The notes: generated by a model not told the origin, from the letters alone. 64,000 bases of DNA from Paenibacillus thiaminolyticus (GCF_007066085.1 NZ_CP041405.1:2108001-2172000), one strand, 5' to 3'. Counted from the stretch's first letter, positions 8,634-18,007 are shown. A program made the numbers and translations.

Positions 8634-9338
8634 TCATTCGTCCTTTCTCCAGCGGTACCCGGTTCCCCATACGGTCTCAATCCGCTGCGGCTTCGAGCAA
8701 TCGTCTTCGAGCTTCTCCCTTAACTTCCGAACATGCACATCTACCGTCTTCGGATCGCCGACGAAGTCCTCTCCCCAGACCAGGTTCAACAGCTCGTCCC
8801 GGGATAAAGCTTTATCGGGATGCTCCATAAAGACTTTTACCATCAGATATTCCTTCGGCGTCAAGCCGATCACATCATCCTGCTTGAACAGTCTGTTCGC
8901 ATCAAGGTCGAGCCGGAACGGGCCGGATTCCACGATCTGTCGCGCAGGTGCGGCTGCTTGCCGGGTCCGGCGAAGCACGGTGCGGATTCTGGCGACAAGC
9001 TCCAGCGGATTGAACGGCTTGACGATATAGTCGTCGGCGCCGAGTTCAAGGCCCTTGATCTTATCCAGATCTTGTCCACGCGCCGTGAGAAAAATAATGA
9101 CAATATCAGGGTCAATCTCTCTCATCCGCTCGCATACAACAAAGCCATCGGTATCAGGGAGCATAATGTCCAGAACTACCGCATCCGGGCGGGTTGCCGC
9201 AAATCGATGGAGCGCCGCCTCTCCTTGCGCCGCCTCCGCTACCTGGAACCCGTTCCGTTCCAAATTAATCGTGATAAACCGTCTAATATTATTATCGTCT
9301 TCAACGACGAGCACTTGATTGCTGCAGGAAGTATTCAT
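8634..9338 (-). CDS. OmpR/PhoB-family response regulator
   Basis: A 234-residue regulator. The receiver domain (residues about 8-120) shows the acidic pair in VVEDDNNIRRF, the phosphoacceptor aspartate in AVVLDIMLPDTDGF, a threonine in IFLTARGQDLDKI and the lysine in DDYIVKPFNPLEL. The winged-helix effector domain ends in TVWGTGYRWRK and contains LTPKEYLMVKVFMEHPDKALSRDELL. ATG at 9338 has AAGGAGG five bases upstream and is preferred over the ATG at 9359, which lies before that site. It is the first gene of a minus-strand set that continues through kinase, FG-GAP lipoprotein, LCP and SEDS genes, so cell-envelope control is inferred. Confidence 0.93.
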   Translation of the reverse strand: MNTSCSNQVLVVEDDNNIRRFITINLERNGFQVAEAAQGEAALHRFAATRPDAVVLDIMLPDTDGFVVCERMREIDPDIVIIFLTARGQDLDKIKGLELGADDYIVKPFNPLELVARIRTVLRRTRQAAAPARQIVESGPFRLDLDANRLFKQDDVIGLTPKEYLMVKVFMEHPDKALSRDELLNLVWGEDFVGDPKTVDVHVRKLREKLEDDCSKPQRIETVWGTGYRWRKDE

Positions 9339-9542
9339 TGCTGCCTCCTTCACTCCCATTCATGCATCGATACGGGAGAATCATTAACTTCTAACAGGCC
9401 GCCGGCGCGCCGGCAAGCAGACTGGGCGTCCATTTCCAGCTTTGAGCTTTATCTTCTATTATAACGGGTGAAGGGACGATTCCGCGATCCCTCCCTTTTT
9501 CCAGCTCGCCGCAGCTGGCCTAGACCAGATCGGATGAATGGC

Positions 9543-9590
9543 AAAAAGCCCGAGAAGCCACCCGCGTTCAAGACGCAGACCGCTTCTCGG
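9543..9590 (-). terminator. Intrinsic terminator of the ammonium transporter gene
   Basis: The minus strand has CCGAGAAGC pairing with GCTTCTCGG, a small secondary hairpin in the loop, and then GCTTTTTG. It lies just after the amt stop codon. Confidence 0.75.
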
Positions 9591-9613
9591 ACCTTTCCTC
9601 CCAGACCGCATTC

Positions 9614-11074
9614 CTATCTTCTCAGAACAACCGGCTTCGCTGGCGAATGGCCGATCGGCTGAGGCACCGGGGAGCGTGCGTGGCGGTGATGCTGCGAATC
9701 GTCAAGCTGGCCCATCTGCTCCGGGTAGCCGTATTCGCCATGCTCGCTCAGATCGAGACCTATCACTTCCTGCTCCTCTCGTACTCTCAGGCCCGAGAAT
9801 TGCTTGATGGCATACAACAGGACATAGGAAGCGAGGAAGGCAAACGCACCGGCTGCCGCGATTCCGTAGGCCTGCACCCCCAACTGATGGAAGCTGCCCG
9901 TATCGAGAAGACCTCCGGTTCCGACGCCTGCCTTGGCCGCCAGTTCCGTCGTCGCGAAAATTCCGTTCGAGAGCGTGCCCCAGATTCCGGCCATCCCATG
10001 GACGGACAATGCGTAAATCGGGTCGTCAATGCGCAGCTTATCGAACAACTTCGCACTATAGAAGACCAGTACCCCGGCGACAAGACCGATAAGCACCGCC
10101 GCCCATGGTTCCACAAAAGCGCAAGAGGCGGTAATGGCGACCAGCCCGGCCAACGTACCGTTCAATATCGTCGGAATGTCCGCTTTCCCATTCATGATCC
10201 AGCTGATCGCGAGCGCCGCTACCGCACCGGCGCCGGCACCCAATTGCGTATTCATCGCCACGTAACCGAAGAAGCCGTCATCTACAGCCAACGTGCTGCC
10301 CGCATTGAAGCCGAACCAGCCGATCCAGAGAATAAGCACGCCAAGCGTAGTGTAGACCTGATTATGTCCCTTCATCTCCCCGGAAGCTCCCTGGCCGGCA
10401 AAGCGCCCGAGCCGCGGCTTGAGCAGCAGGGTCGCCGCCAACGCCGCCATCGCGCCCGTCAAGTGAACGACGGTCGAGCCGGCGAAATCCTGCTTCCCAT
10501 GCTCCGCCAGCCAGCCGCCGCCCCAGATCCAGTGCGCCACGACCGGATAAATGACAGCCGTGAACAAGACGGTGAACACCACATAGACGGACAGCTTCGC
10601 CCGCTCAGCGAAGCCCCCCCACGCAATCGACAGCGCTACGGCCGCGAAGGCGAACTGGAAGGTGAAGAATACGAACGGGGGCAGGCCGTCAGCACTCTGC
10701 GGGTTGAAAAAGAAATCCCCCCAGCCGATAAATCCGTTGCCGCCGCTCCCGAAAATGAGGCCATAGCCGACAGCCCAATAGACCAGCGAGCACAATCCGA
10801 CCGTGAACACCGTCTTGCCTGCGATATGGCCCGCATTCTTCATGCGGGTCGATCCCGACTCCAGCAGAATGAATCCCGCCTGCATGAAGAGGACCAGAAC
10901 GGCCGACAGCATGACCCAGAGCGCATTCATCCCTGTGTTCAGCATCTCGGCGGACGGACCGTCCGCTGCCGATGCCGCAACCGGTATAGTTAACCCCCAG
11001 CCGATCCCGAAAAGCATAGCCATTGTCCATCGTCCCCATCGAATCGTGTTGCGTCTTGATTGGATGCTCTGCAT
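9614..11074 (-). CDS. amt: Ammonium transporter (Amt/MEP/Rh family)
   Basis: About 486 residues. An N-terminal export signal ending near ASAADGPS is followed by eleven predicted membrane helices. Family hallmarks include FMQAGFILLESGSTRMKN, the twin-histidine region (VVHLTGAMAALAA and DPIYALSVHGMAGIWGT), and GWFGFNAGS. Amt proteins form trimers that move ammonium across the membrane. The C-terminus is a histidine-rich tail (DDSQHHRHARSP) after the usual regulatory segment ending in EHGEYGYPE. ATG at 11074 has GGGAG eight bases upstream; a GTG at 11083 overlaps that site. No PII (glnB/glnK) gene is adjacent in this window. Two GlnR/TnrA boxes and a good promoter lie upstream. Confidence 0.95.
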   Translation of the reverse strand: MQSIQSRRNTIRWGRWTMAMLFGIGWGLTIPVAASAADGPSAEMLNTGMNALWVMLSAVLVLFMQAGFILLESGSTRMKNAGHIAGKTVFTVGLCSLVYWAVGYGLIFGSGGNGFIGWGDFFFNPQSADGLPPFVFFTFQFAFAAVALSIAWGGFAERAKLSVYVVFTVLFTAVIYPVVAHWIWGGGWLAEHGKQDFAGSTVVHLTGAMAALAATLLLKPRLGRFAGQGASGEMKGHNQVYTTLGVLILWIGWFGFNAGSTLAVDDGFFGYVAMNTQLGAGAGAVAALAISWIMNGKADIPTILNGTLAGLVAITASCAFVEPWAAVLIGLVAGVLVFYSAKLFDKLRIDDPIYALSVHGMAGIWGTLSNGIFATTELAAKAGVGTGGLLDTGSFHQLGVQAYGIAAAGAFAFLASYVLLYAIKQFSGLRVREEQEVIGLDLSEHGEYGYPEQMGQLDDSQHHRHARSPVPQPIGHSPAKPVVLRR

Positions 11075-11093
11075 AATCTCCACTCCCTTTTTG

Positions 11094-11110
11094 TGTCAGA
11101 TAACATAACA
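11094..11110 (-). promoter_or_regulatory. GlnR/TnrA box, proximal (downstream of the amt promoter)
   Basis: TGTCA, seven bases, TAACA is a perfect match to TGTNAN7TNACA on either strand. Its centre is about 24 bp downstream of the predicted amt transcription start and 20 bp before the start codon, where binding would be expected to repress. Confidence 0.8.
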
Positions 11111-11132
11111 CAAATTTGATTTATTATTGGTG

Positions 11133-11161
11133 ATTATAGGGGTGAGATCGCCTTATTTCAA
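11133..11161 (-). promoter_or_regulatory. Sigma-A promoter of amt
   Basis: On the minus strand TTGAAA (11156-11161), a 17-bp spacer and a perfect TATAAT (11133-11138) predict transcription from about 11126. The promoter lies between the two GlnR/TnrA boxes. Confidence 0.82.
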
Positions 11162-11198
11162 TGGGTTTTCAAGATAATGTATATTTTTCTGCAATTAA

Positions 11199-11215
11199 TG
11201 TAAATGATTCTTACA
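11199..11215 (-). promoter_or_regulatory. GlnR/TnrA box, distal (upstream of the amt promoter)
   Basis: TGTAA, seven bases, TTACA matches TGTNAN7TNACA perfectly. The centre lies about 81 bp upstream of the predicted start and 105 bp from the proximal box, a spacing near ten helical turns. This is a position where an activator would act. Confidence 0.8.
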
Positions 11216-11247
11216 CAAACACTTCACTTTCTATGTCAGGTTTATAG

Positions 11248-11282
11248 CAAAATACCGCAGGGGATACTTCCCCCCACGGTAT
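11248..11282 (-). terminator. Intrinsic terminator of the M1 peptidase gene
   Basis: On the minus strand an ATACCG...CGGTAT stem extended by a GGGG/CCCC pairing is followed by TTTT. It lies just after the peptidase stop codon at 11300. Confidence 0.75.
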
Positions 11283-11299
11283 GGATGCCGATTTCGATG

Positions 11300-13516
11300 T
11301 TATTGGAATACTTGGGAAATCGGATTTTCAGTAAATTTCTCTTTATAGATCGTGCCGTCCTGCTTGAATACTTTATACTGTTGGAAATTCTGCGTCGGGA
11401 ACAGCGTGCTGAAGCCGGCCATTGGCAAAAAGGCCTCTGCCGCCTTGTCATTGACATGATCATCCGTCCAGAAATAATGCACCACGAGCCGGTTCTTGTT
11501 GTACGGATGAACCGTGCCGTAAGCGCCATAGAGACCGCGCTTGCTCATGACTTCCTTCCACGGGAAGCCGGATTGCGCCGACTTCTCGACGAGTTGAGGC
11601 TTCATCGCTTGCACGAATGCGTTCTTCGACGAATTGCCAATCGCGATAACATTGCTCTTTGCCAGCGTCGTCTCCATATTCTTCTTGACCGCCTGCCGCT
11701 CCGTCAACACCGTAGCCTTCAAGCCCGACATATCCAGCATATTAAGGAGGCTGTCCTTCACGATCTCCTGCTGCGCCGCGGCTTCCGGGCTTACGGCATC
11801 GCTCAGCACGATCGCGAGCGGCTCGCCATGCAGCGTCTTGGACATGATGCGAACCATCGATTGTTGCGGAAGATCCGGATGCTGCCCAAGTATGCCGTCG
11901 TACAATTGGGTCATCGTCGTCCGGTTGAAGTTCGCCTTCTCCGCTTCGGTCAACCGGAATTCAGGCTTGAGCTCATAATTCGGCTTGTTCAGATTATCAT
12001 CCATCCGCTGGCGAATCTCGGTCCCGAACTGATCCTCTACCGTCTGCAGCAGCCCTTCCACCGTCGCGTTCCGGTAAGCGTAGCGATCATAATACGCCTT
12101 CATGAACGCATCGAACTTGGCTTGCCCCACCGTACGGTACAGCTCATAGATGGCCAGACGGCCTTTTTTGTAGAATACGGCATCGGGAGAGTCGCCCACA
12201 TTGTCATTCGTCGAGTTAATCGTTTCTTCCAGCGGAAATTCATCCATCCGCACGCCGTCGAAGCCGGCCATCTTATTGCCCTGCTCTTCATAGAAATAAG
12301 CCATGGCGAAGTCGGCGAAGCCTTCATCAAGGAACGATTCATGCTCCGAATCATTGCCGATGATGGAATGGAACCATTGATGCGCAATCTCGTGCACGAA
12401 GGCTGTTTTACTTTCCGGATCGTCCTGCGCACTGACCAGCCCCATCTGAATGAGTCTGGAGAATTCAACAGCGACGCCCTCGACATGGGATTCCACAATG
12501 CGGAATTCCGGATAATCGTAAGGACCGAACTTCTCACTGAAGAAGGTAATCGCCTTGAACGCCTGATCGATATATTGGTTAATGATGTCCGTCTTCTTCG
12601 GATCATTGTCGTCATTGTAATAATAATATTCCACGGTCAAGCCGTTCACCGTCTTGCTCGCCTTATGGTACTTGGGACTGGCGAAGAAGACCAGCTCCCG
12701 GGTGTTGTCGGCCTGGGCCGTGACCGTTTTGCGTCCAGGCTCTGCCACCGCCTCGGACAACTGGCCCGGCATCGCCACTTGAAGCTTATCCGGAACATTC
12801 AGGCTGACGCTATAATCAGCCATATCATAATAATCGGATTCGAACGTCTTGCTGTACGGCTTCTTCGCCCAAGTATGCGTCTTCCCGTCATAGACCGACA
12901 TGACCGGGAACCAATGCGCGCCGTTCACAATGTCTTTGTAATAGGACAGCCTCTGCATGCCGAACGGAATTTTCGTCTTGAACTCCAGCTCCAGCGTGAC
13001 CGCTTCCCCTTCCTTCAACGCCTTCGCCAACAGAACCGTCAGCGCCTGATTTTCGTTCTTGAAGTCGAGCGTCTGCCCCGTGCTCGCATCCTTCACGCTA
13101 ATCATATCAATTCCGCCAAGGAAGTCCTCCGGCTTCTTATCGGGATTATCCTTCGCAATCTGCTCATTGTTCCGTTCGAACATGCTCGGCTGGGTCTCCT
13201 TCGAGCGGTTCGCGTCGGCGAACAGGCGGAAGACGACATCATGCAGCTGGTCGGATGACGTATTGCGGTAGGTTACCTTCTGCTTGCCGGTAATCGTCAT
13301 CTTCTCGGTGTCCAGCTTCGCCTGAATATCATATTGAACCTGTGCGGCGGCTTCGCGCTTTGTCTGTCCCGCTGCGGAAGCATTCTGAGCCGCGCCCGGC
13401 TTGGCGCTCTCCTGGGCATAGGCAGTGCCTGTCCCAGCCAGAGGAGCCGCCAGCATCGTGAAGGCCATCGCTGCCGCCAAGGTCGTATGCAGCAGTTGGC
13501 GTCCTGTCATTTTCAT
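11300..13516 (-). CDS. M1 family metallopeptidase (exported)
   Basis: About 738 residues with a signal peptide (MKMTGRQLLHTTLAAAMAF onward, ending near AYAQE). The gluzincin zinc site is clear: VHEIAHQWFHS with the third ligand glutamate in SFLDEGFADFAM, the HExxH-x18-E spacing of M1 enzymes. The substrate-anchoring GxMEN motif is replaced by GVAVEFSRL, common in divergent bacterial M1 proteins, so aminopeptidase specificity is uncertain. The C-terminal part ends with a conserved-looking region without a named domain. ATG at 13516 has AAGGAG about ten bases upstream; the frame is open to 13651 but the extra 45 residues lack a site and would bury the signal peptide. Confidence 0.9.
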   Translation of the reverse strand: MKMTGRQLLHTTLAAAMAFTMLAAPLAGTGTAYAQESAKPGAAQNASAAGQTKREAAAQVQYDIQAKLDTEKMTITGKQKVTYRNTSSDQLHDVVFRLFADANRSKETQPSMFERNNEQIAKDNPDKKPEDFLGGIDMISVKDASTGQTLDFKNENQALTVLLAKALKEGEAVTLELEFKTKIPFGMQRLSYYKDIVNGAHWFPVMSVYDGKTHTWAKKPYSKTFESDYYDMADYSVSLNVPDKLQVAMPGQLSEAVAEPGRKTVTAQADNTRELVFFASPKYHKASKTVNGLTVEYYYYNDDNDPKKTDIINQYIDQAFKAITFFSEKFGPYDYPEFRIVESHVEGVAVEFSRLIQMGLVSAQDDPESKTAFVHEIAHQWFHSIIGNDSEHESFLDEGFADFAMAYFYEEQGNKMAGFDGVRMDEFPLEETINSTNDNVGDSPDAVFYKKGRLAIYELYRTVGQAKFDAFMKAYYDRYAYRNATVEGLLQTVEDQFGTEIRQRMDDNLNKPNYELKPEFRLTEAEKANFNRTTMTQLYDGILGQHPDLPQQSMVRIMSKTLHGEPLAIVLSDAVSPEAAAQQEIVKDSLLNMLDMSGLKATVLTERQAVKKNMETTLAKSNVIAIGNSSKNAFVQAMKPQLVEKSAQSGFPWKEVMSKRGLYGAYGTVHPYNKNRLVVHYFWTDDHVNDKAAEAFLPMAGFSTLFPTQNFQQYKVFKQDGTIYKEKFTENPISQVFQ

Positions 13517-14045
13517 AAATTCCCCACTCCTTTTATCCTTGCTGGTAAGTCTTGCTGTTACTCTTATTGTAACGGAGACAAGAAGCGGCGTGCCAGTGAT
13601 TTCCCTTATCGAAAACTTACAAACTTGCAACCCAACCGCCGCTCTTTTCATCTTGTCATGCTATAACGAAACAAGATTCGGGATTTTATGAGCAAGCAAA
13701 AAATGATCCTCCAGACGGGATCCTTTCACGCACGAAAAGCTTATTTTTCTACTCTAAGCCGAATTACCACTAAGTTTTTAAAATGTTGTTTCTCCAGAAG
13801 TTCCAGACCCAAACCACCGCAATCTATAACCTTCTCTATACCGTTGGCGGGCTTTTTCGATGAATGAATCATTTTCAAAATGTATATATCCAGCTAAGTA
13901 TAATGCCTTTAAGTAGCGACATCCGGTTTCAGTTCCGTTTCTATACCGGGGATCTGCATGGAGCGTCCCTCATCACGATGAATCGGGCTCCGAGGAAGTT
14001 GAACAGGGCGAAGCTCCTGCACTGTCAACAAGACCCCAAAGAACA
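13517..14045. other. Gene-free stretch between M1 peptidase and thrS
   Basis: Short frames on both strands (for example 13864-14175 plus, 13909-14106 minus) lack ribosome binding sites and known domains. A weak hairpin followed by six T residues on the minus strand sits near 13698-13722 (GGATC/GATCC). It might be a leftover terminator. Nothing else is seen. Confidence 0.4.
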
Positions 14046-14048
14046 ACA

Positions 14049-14076
14049 GAAGACGCCTGTCAGCGACAGACGTCTT
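14049..14076 (-). terminator. Putative terminator of thrS
   Basis: A GAAGACGTCTGTC/GACAGGCGTCTTC hairpin (one G-U pair) lies on the minus strand about 75 bp after the thrS stop, followed by a moderately T-rich stretch (TGTTGTTCTTTG). Confidence 0.6.
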
Positions 14077-14150
14077 CATTACTTCATATTCGTGATCACT
14101 CGGCACGTGAAGCTTCGGCTTCGTCCTCGTGCTGGCGGCCGTGCAGGTTA

Positions 14151-16106
14151 CTATTCCTTCGGCTCCGCAATATAGCGCGTTCGAATCTCTTCCTGCATCA
14201 AGCTAATAAGCTCCGCGAGCGGCTTCATGCCCAGATCGCCTTCTCCGCGCTTGCGGACGGAGACGGCGCCTTCATTCTTCTCATTCTCGCCGACGACGAG
14301 CATGTAAGGCATTTTCTCCAGCTGCGCTTCACGGATTTTGTAGCCGAGCTTCTCGTTCCGCACATCGGCCTCTGCGCGAATGCCCGCATCCAGCAGCTTC
14401 TCGGTTACTTCCTTGGCATACGCCTCATACGTCGGCGATACCGGAAGCACCTTGGCCTGGACCGGCGACAGCCAGAGCGGCAGCGCGCCAGCGAAGTTCT
14501 CCAGCAGGAACGCCGTCATGCGCTCCATCGTGCTGATGATGCCGCGGTGAATGACGACCGGGCGATGCTTCTGCCCGTCATCTCCGACATACTCAAGCTG
14601 GAAGCGCTCCGGTAGCAGGAAGTCCAGCTGCGCGGTGCCCAGCGTCTCTTCCTTGCCGAGCGCCGTCTTGATCTGTACGTCGACCTTCGGACCGTAGAAT
14701 GCGGCTTCCCCTTCGGCCTCGAAGAACGGAAGGCCCAACTCTTCGACCACTTCGCGGAGCATGCGCTGGGACATTTCCCACATCGCATCGTCCGGGAAAT
14801 ACTTCTCGGTATCCTGCGGATCCCGGTAGGACAAGCGGAAGCGGTATTCCTTGATGCCGAAGTCTTCGTATACTTTGCGCAGCAGCGTAATGACGCGTGC
14901 GAATTCTTCCTTGATCTGATCCGGGCGGCAGAAAATATGAGCGTCGTTCAACGTCATCGCCCGCACGCGATGTAGCCCCGTCAAGGCGCCGGACATCTCA
15001 TAGCGGTGCATCATGCCGAGTTCCGCAATCCGGACCGGTAAGTCCCGGTAGCTGCGCATCTCGCTCTTGTACACCATCATATGATGCGGGCAGTTCATCG
15101 GACGAAGCACGAGCTCTTCATTGTCCAACTCCATCTTCGGGAACATATCTTCCTGGTAATGTTCCCAGTGCCCCGACGTCTTATACAGCTCGACGTTGGC
15201 CAACACCGGCGTATAGACGTGGCTGTAGCCGAGGCGCTCTTCCATATCGACGATATAGCGCTCCAATGTGCGGCGCAGCGTCGCCCCGTTCGGCAGCCAG
15301 ATCGGCAGCCCCTGACCGACTTCCCGGGAGAAGGTGAACATTTTCAGTTCTTTGCCCAGCTTGCGGTGATCCCGTTTTTTCGCTTCCTCCAGGAAATGCA
15401 AGTATTCATCCAACTGCGCCTTCTTCGCGAAGGCAGTGCCGTAAATCCGCTGCAGCATCTGGTTGTCCGAATTACCGCGCCAATAAGCGCCGGCAAGGCT
15501 AAGCAGCTTGAATACCTTGATTTTGCCGGTCGAAGGAACATGCGGCCCCCGGCACAGATCGAAGAACTCGCCCTGATCATAGATGGTGATCACCGAATCC
15601 TCCGGCAGATCGCGAATCAGATCAAGCTTCAATTCGTCGCCAATCTCCTCATAGATCGCCAACGCCTCTTCCCGGGAGACGACGCGGCGTGTAATCGGCA
15701 GATTTTCCCCGATAATCCGTGTCATTTCCTTCTCGATCTTCGGCAGATCCTCCGGCGTCAACGAAATATCGAGATCGATATCATAATAGAATCCGTCCTC
15801 GATGACCGGACCAATGCCCAGCTTCACATTCGCGGCCTTATAGAGCCGCTTAATCGCCTGGGCCATCAGATGGGCGGCGCTGTGGCGCATCACTTCCAGC
15901 CCTTCCTCCGAATCTGCCGTTACGATCGCCACCTTGGCGTCATGCTCAAGCGGCGTCCCCAGATCGACCATTTCGCCGTCCAATTTACCTGCCAGCGCGT
16001 TCTTTTTCAAGCCGCTGCTGATGGAACCGGCTACTTCCTCCAATGTTGTGCCCTGCGCATACTCCCGTACGGAGCCGTCGGGCAGAGTTACTTTGACCAT
16101 AGACAT
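14151..16106 (-). CDS. thrS: Threonyl-tRNA synthetase
   Basis: A 651-residue class II synthetase that charges tRNA-Thr. The order is TGS domain (residues 1-65, [11 protein letters not shown]), the second additional editing domain with [15 protein letters not shown] and the later zinc-site-like motif, the catalytic core (motif 2 in [23 protein letters not shown] split over the core; motif 3 in [15 protein letters not shown]) and the C-terminal anticodon-binding domain ([15 protein letters not shown]). Conserved zinc ligands are evident in [13 protein letters not shown] at 16106 has AGGAGGT eight bases upstream; the frame continues to 16226 but that would run into the leader terminator. It is preceded by a T-box leader and by ytxC, as in B. 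subtilis. Confidence 0.97.
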   Translation of the reverse strand: MSMVKVTLPDGSVREYAQGTTLEEVAGSISSGLKKNALAGKLDGEMVDLGTPLEHDAKVAIVTADSEEGLEVMRHSAAHLMAQAIKRLYKAANVKLGIGPVIEDGFYYDIDLDISLTPEDLPKIEKEMTRIIGENLPITRRVVSREEALAIYEEIGDELKLDLIRDLPEDSVITIYDQGEFFDLCRGPHVPSTGKIKVFKLLSLAGAYWRGNSDNQMLQRIYGTAFAKKAQLDEYLHFLEEAKKRDHRKLGKELKMFTFSREVGQGLPIWLPNGATLRRTLERYIVDMEERLGYSHVYTPVLANVELYKTSGHWEHYQEDMFPKMELDNEELVLRPMNCPHHMMVYKSEMRSYRDLPVRIAELGMMHRYEMSGALTGLHRVRAMTLNDAHIFCRPDQIKEEFARVITLLRKVYEDFGIKEYRFRLSYRDPQDTEKYFPDDAMWEMSQRMLREVVEELGLPFFEAEGEAAFYGPKVDVQIKTALGKEETLGTAQLDFLLPERFQLEYVGDDGQKHRPVVIHRGIISTMERMTAFLLENFAGALPLWLSPVQAKVLPVSPTYEAYAKEVTEKLLDAGIRAEADVRNEKLGYKIREAQLEKMPYMLVVGENEKNEGAVSVRKRGEGDLGMKPLAELISLMQEEIRTRYIAEPKE

Positions 16107-16186
16107 GATGCTGGACCTCCTCATTTCATCTGTTGCGCTGCGATATCGATATGCAACATCCGTGCGGCCCCAGCGGGCCCGCGAGT

Positions 16187-16540
16187 AACAAAAAACACTC
16201 GTCCCTGGAAAGGGACGAGTGTTCAAATACGCAGTTAACCCGTGGTTCCACCCTCATTCAACCGGCAGCGTCCGCACGCTCGCATCACCGCATAACGGTT
16301 CCCTGCGATCGGTCTGTCCGGTTCTTGAGCATTCGGTAACGGGAATGATTCGTTGAGCGATACTGTCCGAAGAGCCGCATGTCCGGCTTCCGGGGTTCCT
16401 GCCCAATGCTCCGAAGGGGTCAATCGGCGCGGCCTCCGAAGGGACTTGCAGCCAAGGTCCCTCTCTCTGGGCGGTTCCATCTCGCCATCGTTGTCTTCGT
16501 CACAGCATGTTGCATCGCGACTGATATCGCATTTTTGATT
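16187..16540 (-). promoter_or_regulatory. T-box riboswitch leader of thrS
   Basis: The T-box core GGGTGGAACCACG lies at 16241-16253 on the minus strand. It is followed by a 13-bp stem terminator with a long T run (16187-16223). Upstream is a roughly 280-nt structured region with the AGAGAG element expected near stem I. A possible threonine specifier ACC lies at 16394-16396, but it is followed by C rather than the usual purine, so this is tentative. Uncharged tRNA-Thr would favour the antiterminator and allow thrS transcription. Confidence 0.92.
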
Positions 16541-16547
16541 ATGCCAT

Positions 16548-16576
16548 ATTATATGGCATTTTCGGCGGGAGGTCAA
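16548..16576 (-). promoter_or_regulatory. Promoter of the thrS leader, with palindrome on the -10 box
   Basis: On the minus strand TTGACC (16571-16576), a 17-bp spacer and TATAAT (16548-16553) form a strong promoter. A perfect inverted repeat ATGCCATAT-T-ATATGGCAT (16541-16559) covers the -10 box. The promoter lies just downstream of the ytxC stop. Confidence 0.8.
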
Positions 16577-16595
16577 GCTGGAGCCCTGCCATTCC

Positions 16596-17513
16596 TCAAA
16601 AATCAGGCGCCGTCTCCTGCTTCTGCCAGAGCAGCGTTTGACAGGCGTTGCAGCGGACACAGACATGGACCCGCGATTCGAAAATTTGCTGAATCGTCTT
16701 GATGACCTGCGAATCCGGCTCGCGGGTATGAATGACGATATTTTGCGGAGAGACATTGATGAGCGTGCTCACAATCATGTCCTCCATCTCCATATCGCAA
16801 TCGACCATTTCCACGATCATGCCGTCCATGACATGCTTCGGCTCCAACGGCTGCAGTTCCTCATCCAGCAAGGTAAAATCATGGCCTCCGCTATGCATCA
16901 GATGTGCCAGCGGCACCTTCGTTTCCTGAATATAGACAAAATATTTCAACAGCGCGATAAATTCCTGGTATTGCCGTTCGAGCACAAATTCATCCACGGC
17001 ATAATCGACGACTTCCTGGAGCTCGGCCATATAAGGCTGAAGCCGGAAGCGGATGAATCCGTCCAGATGAAGGCAAGCATGCTCCTCCAAATAACTGCGG
17101 ATAGCCCGCATCACCTTCTTTTTGCGGCGCCGCCGCGCTTCCTGGCCACCGGTATCGTCACCGCCGCTCAATAACAGCAGACAGTAATCTTCGATTTTGA
17201 CGCATTCTTCCGGCTCATAGCTCGTATACTTCTGAATCAAGGCCCGCAGAAGCTGCTCTTCTTTGGCGGACAAAATGAATTCGGCCAACGCGCGGGCACT
17301 TCGATTCCACACTTCGGCGCCATGTCGCGCCAGTTGAAATTCCGGCAGCACTCCGCTGCATGCAATGGAGCTCAGCTGTTCACCGAACGTGACATCCAAT
17401 TGGACAATCGTCTGTTCTTTATGTAAATCACCCAGCTCCTGCTGCAGCAATTTGCTTACAGACAAAACCTCTTCCCGTGACGCATTGGGAAGCGTTAACG
17501 TGAACAGTTCCAT
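16596..17513 (-). CDS. ytxC: YtxC family sporulation protein
   Basis: A 305-residue soluble protein recognised as YtxC by its general sequence and by its place directly upstream of thrS, the same order as in Bacillus. Characteristic stretches include YLEEHACLHLDGFIRFRL, YAVDEFVLERQYQEFIALLKYFV and the C-terminal Cys pair in VCVRCNACQTLLW. YtxC is annotated as a sporulation protein of unknown biochemical function; the C-terminal cysteines might bind metal, which is inference. ATG at 17513 is preceded by AAGGAG. It is followed by the thrS leader promoter, so thrS can be transcribed independently. Confidence 0.85.
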   Translation of the reverse strand: MELFTLTLPNASREEVLSVSKLLQQELGDLHKEQTIVQLDVTFGEQLSSIACSGVLPEFQLARHGAEVWNRSARALAEFILSAKEEQLLRALIQKYTSYEPEECVKIEDYCLLLLSGGDDTGGQEARRRRKKKVMRAIRSYLEEHACLHLDGFIRFRLQPYMAELQEVVDYAVDEFVLERQYQEFIALLKYFVYIQETKVPLAHLMHSGGHDFTLLDEELQPLEPKHVMDGMIVEMVDCDMEMEDMIVSTLINVSPQNIVIHTREPDSQVIKTIQQIFESRVHVCVRCNACQTLLWQKQETAPDF

Positions 17514-17779
17514 ACGCCCACTCCTTTCTGTTCCTTATTCAGTATATGGGGCTGAAGAAACAGATATACGAAGCGGGTTCTGGAAATGAAGGAGAACCGG
17601 ACAAGCACGGGAGAGTTGTTCAGACAAGCTGGTAAGATACGTCAGACAAGGTTCCGGTGAGGATCAAAGCTCTGCTGTGAGCGGCCCGTTAAAAAAAGCT
17701 CGCTTGGCGTGGTGAATTGAGGTATTGCGTATATGACCATACGTATGATGATTTAGGTGTGAAATATGTATGTAGTAAC
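17514..17779. other. Gene-free region upstream of ytxC
   Basis: No gene or clear promoter motif is seen. The stretch contains near-repeats of CAGACAAG (about 17614 and 17642) and grades into the repeat array that starts near 17780. Confidence 0.35.
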
Positions 17780-17930
17780 ACGGGCGTGATTCAGGCGGTG
17801 AGCGATCATTCGTAAGATGAGCGTGCAGGTGATTCGTGTGTGTTTCGGGCATGACATACGATGATTGGCGTGTGATTCATACGTGATTCGAGCATGATTC
17901 GCGTGATTCATTCGGTATGCGGTGATTCAT
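17780..17930. repeat. Degenerate GTGATTC short repeat array
   Basis: GTGATTC or ATGATTC occurs at 17786, 17829, 17872, 17883, 17894, 17903 and 17922, often as GTGATTCATACG or followed by ATGAGCGTG. Spacing is irregular (9-43 bp). No promoter, hairpin terminator or mobile element explains it. A minus-strand frame over it is not a convincing gene. Confidence 0.55.
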
Positions 17931-18007
17931 ACGATGAGCGTGCCAGGGATACGTGCAGGGGATACGTGAGGACTTATCTCTCAGTAGAAAAATTTTATCT
18001 GATCGAA

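Noticed and set aside
11204..13258. 684-codon plus-strand frame
   Set aside because: It lies opposite the M1 peptidase gene. The minus-strand protein has a zinc site and signal peptide, whereas this frame has no domain and no start site.
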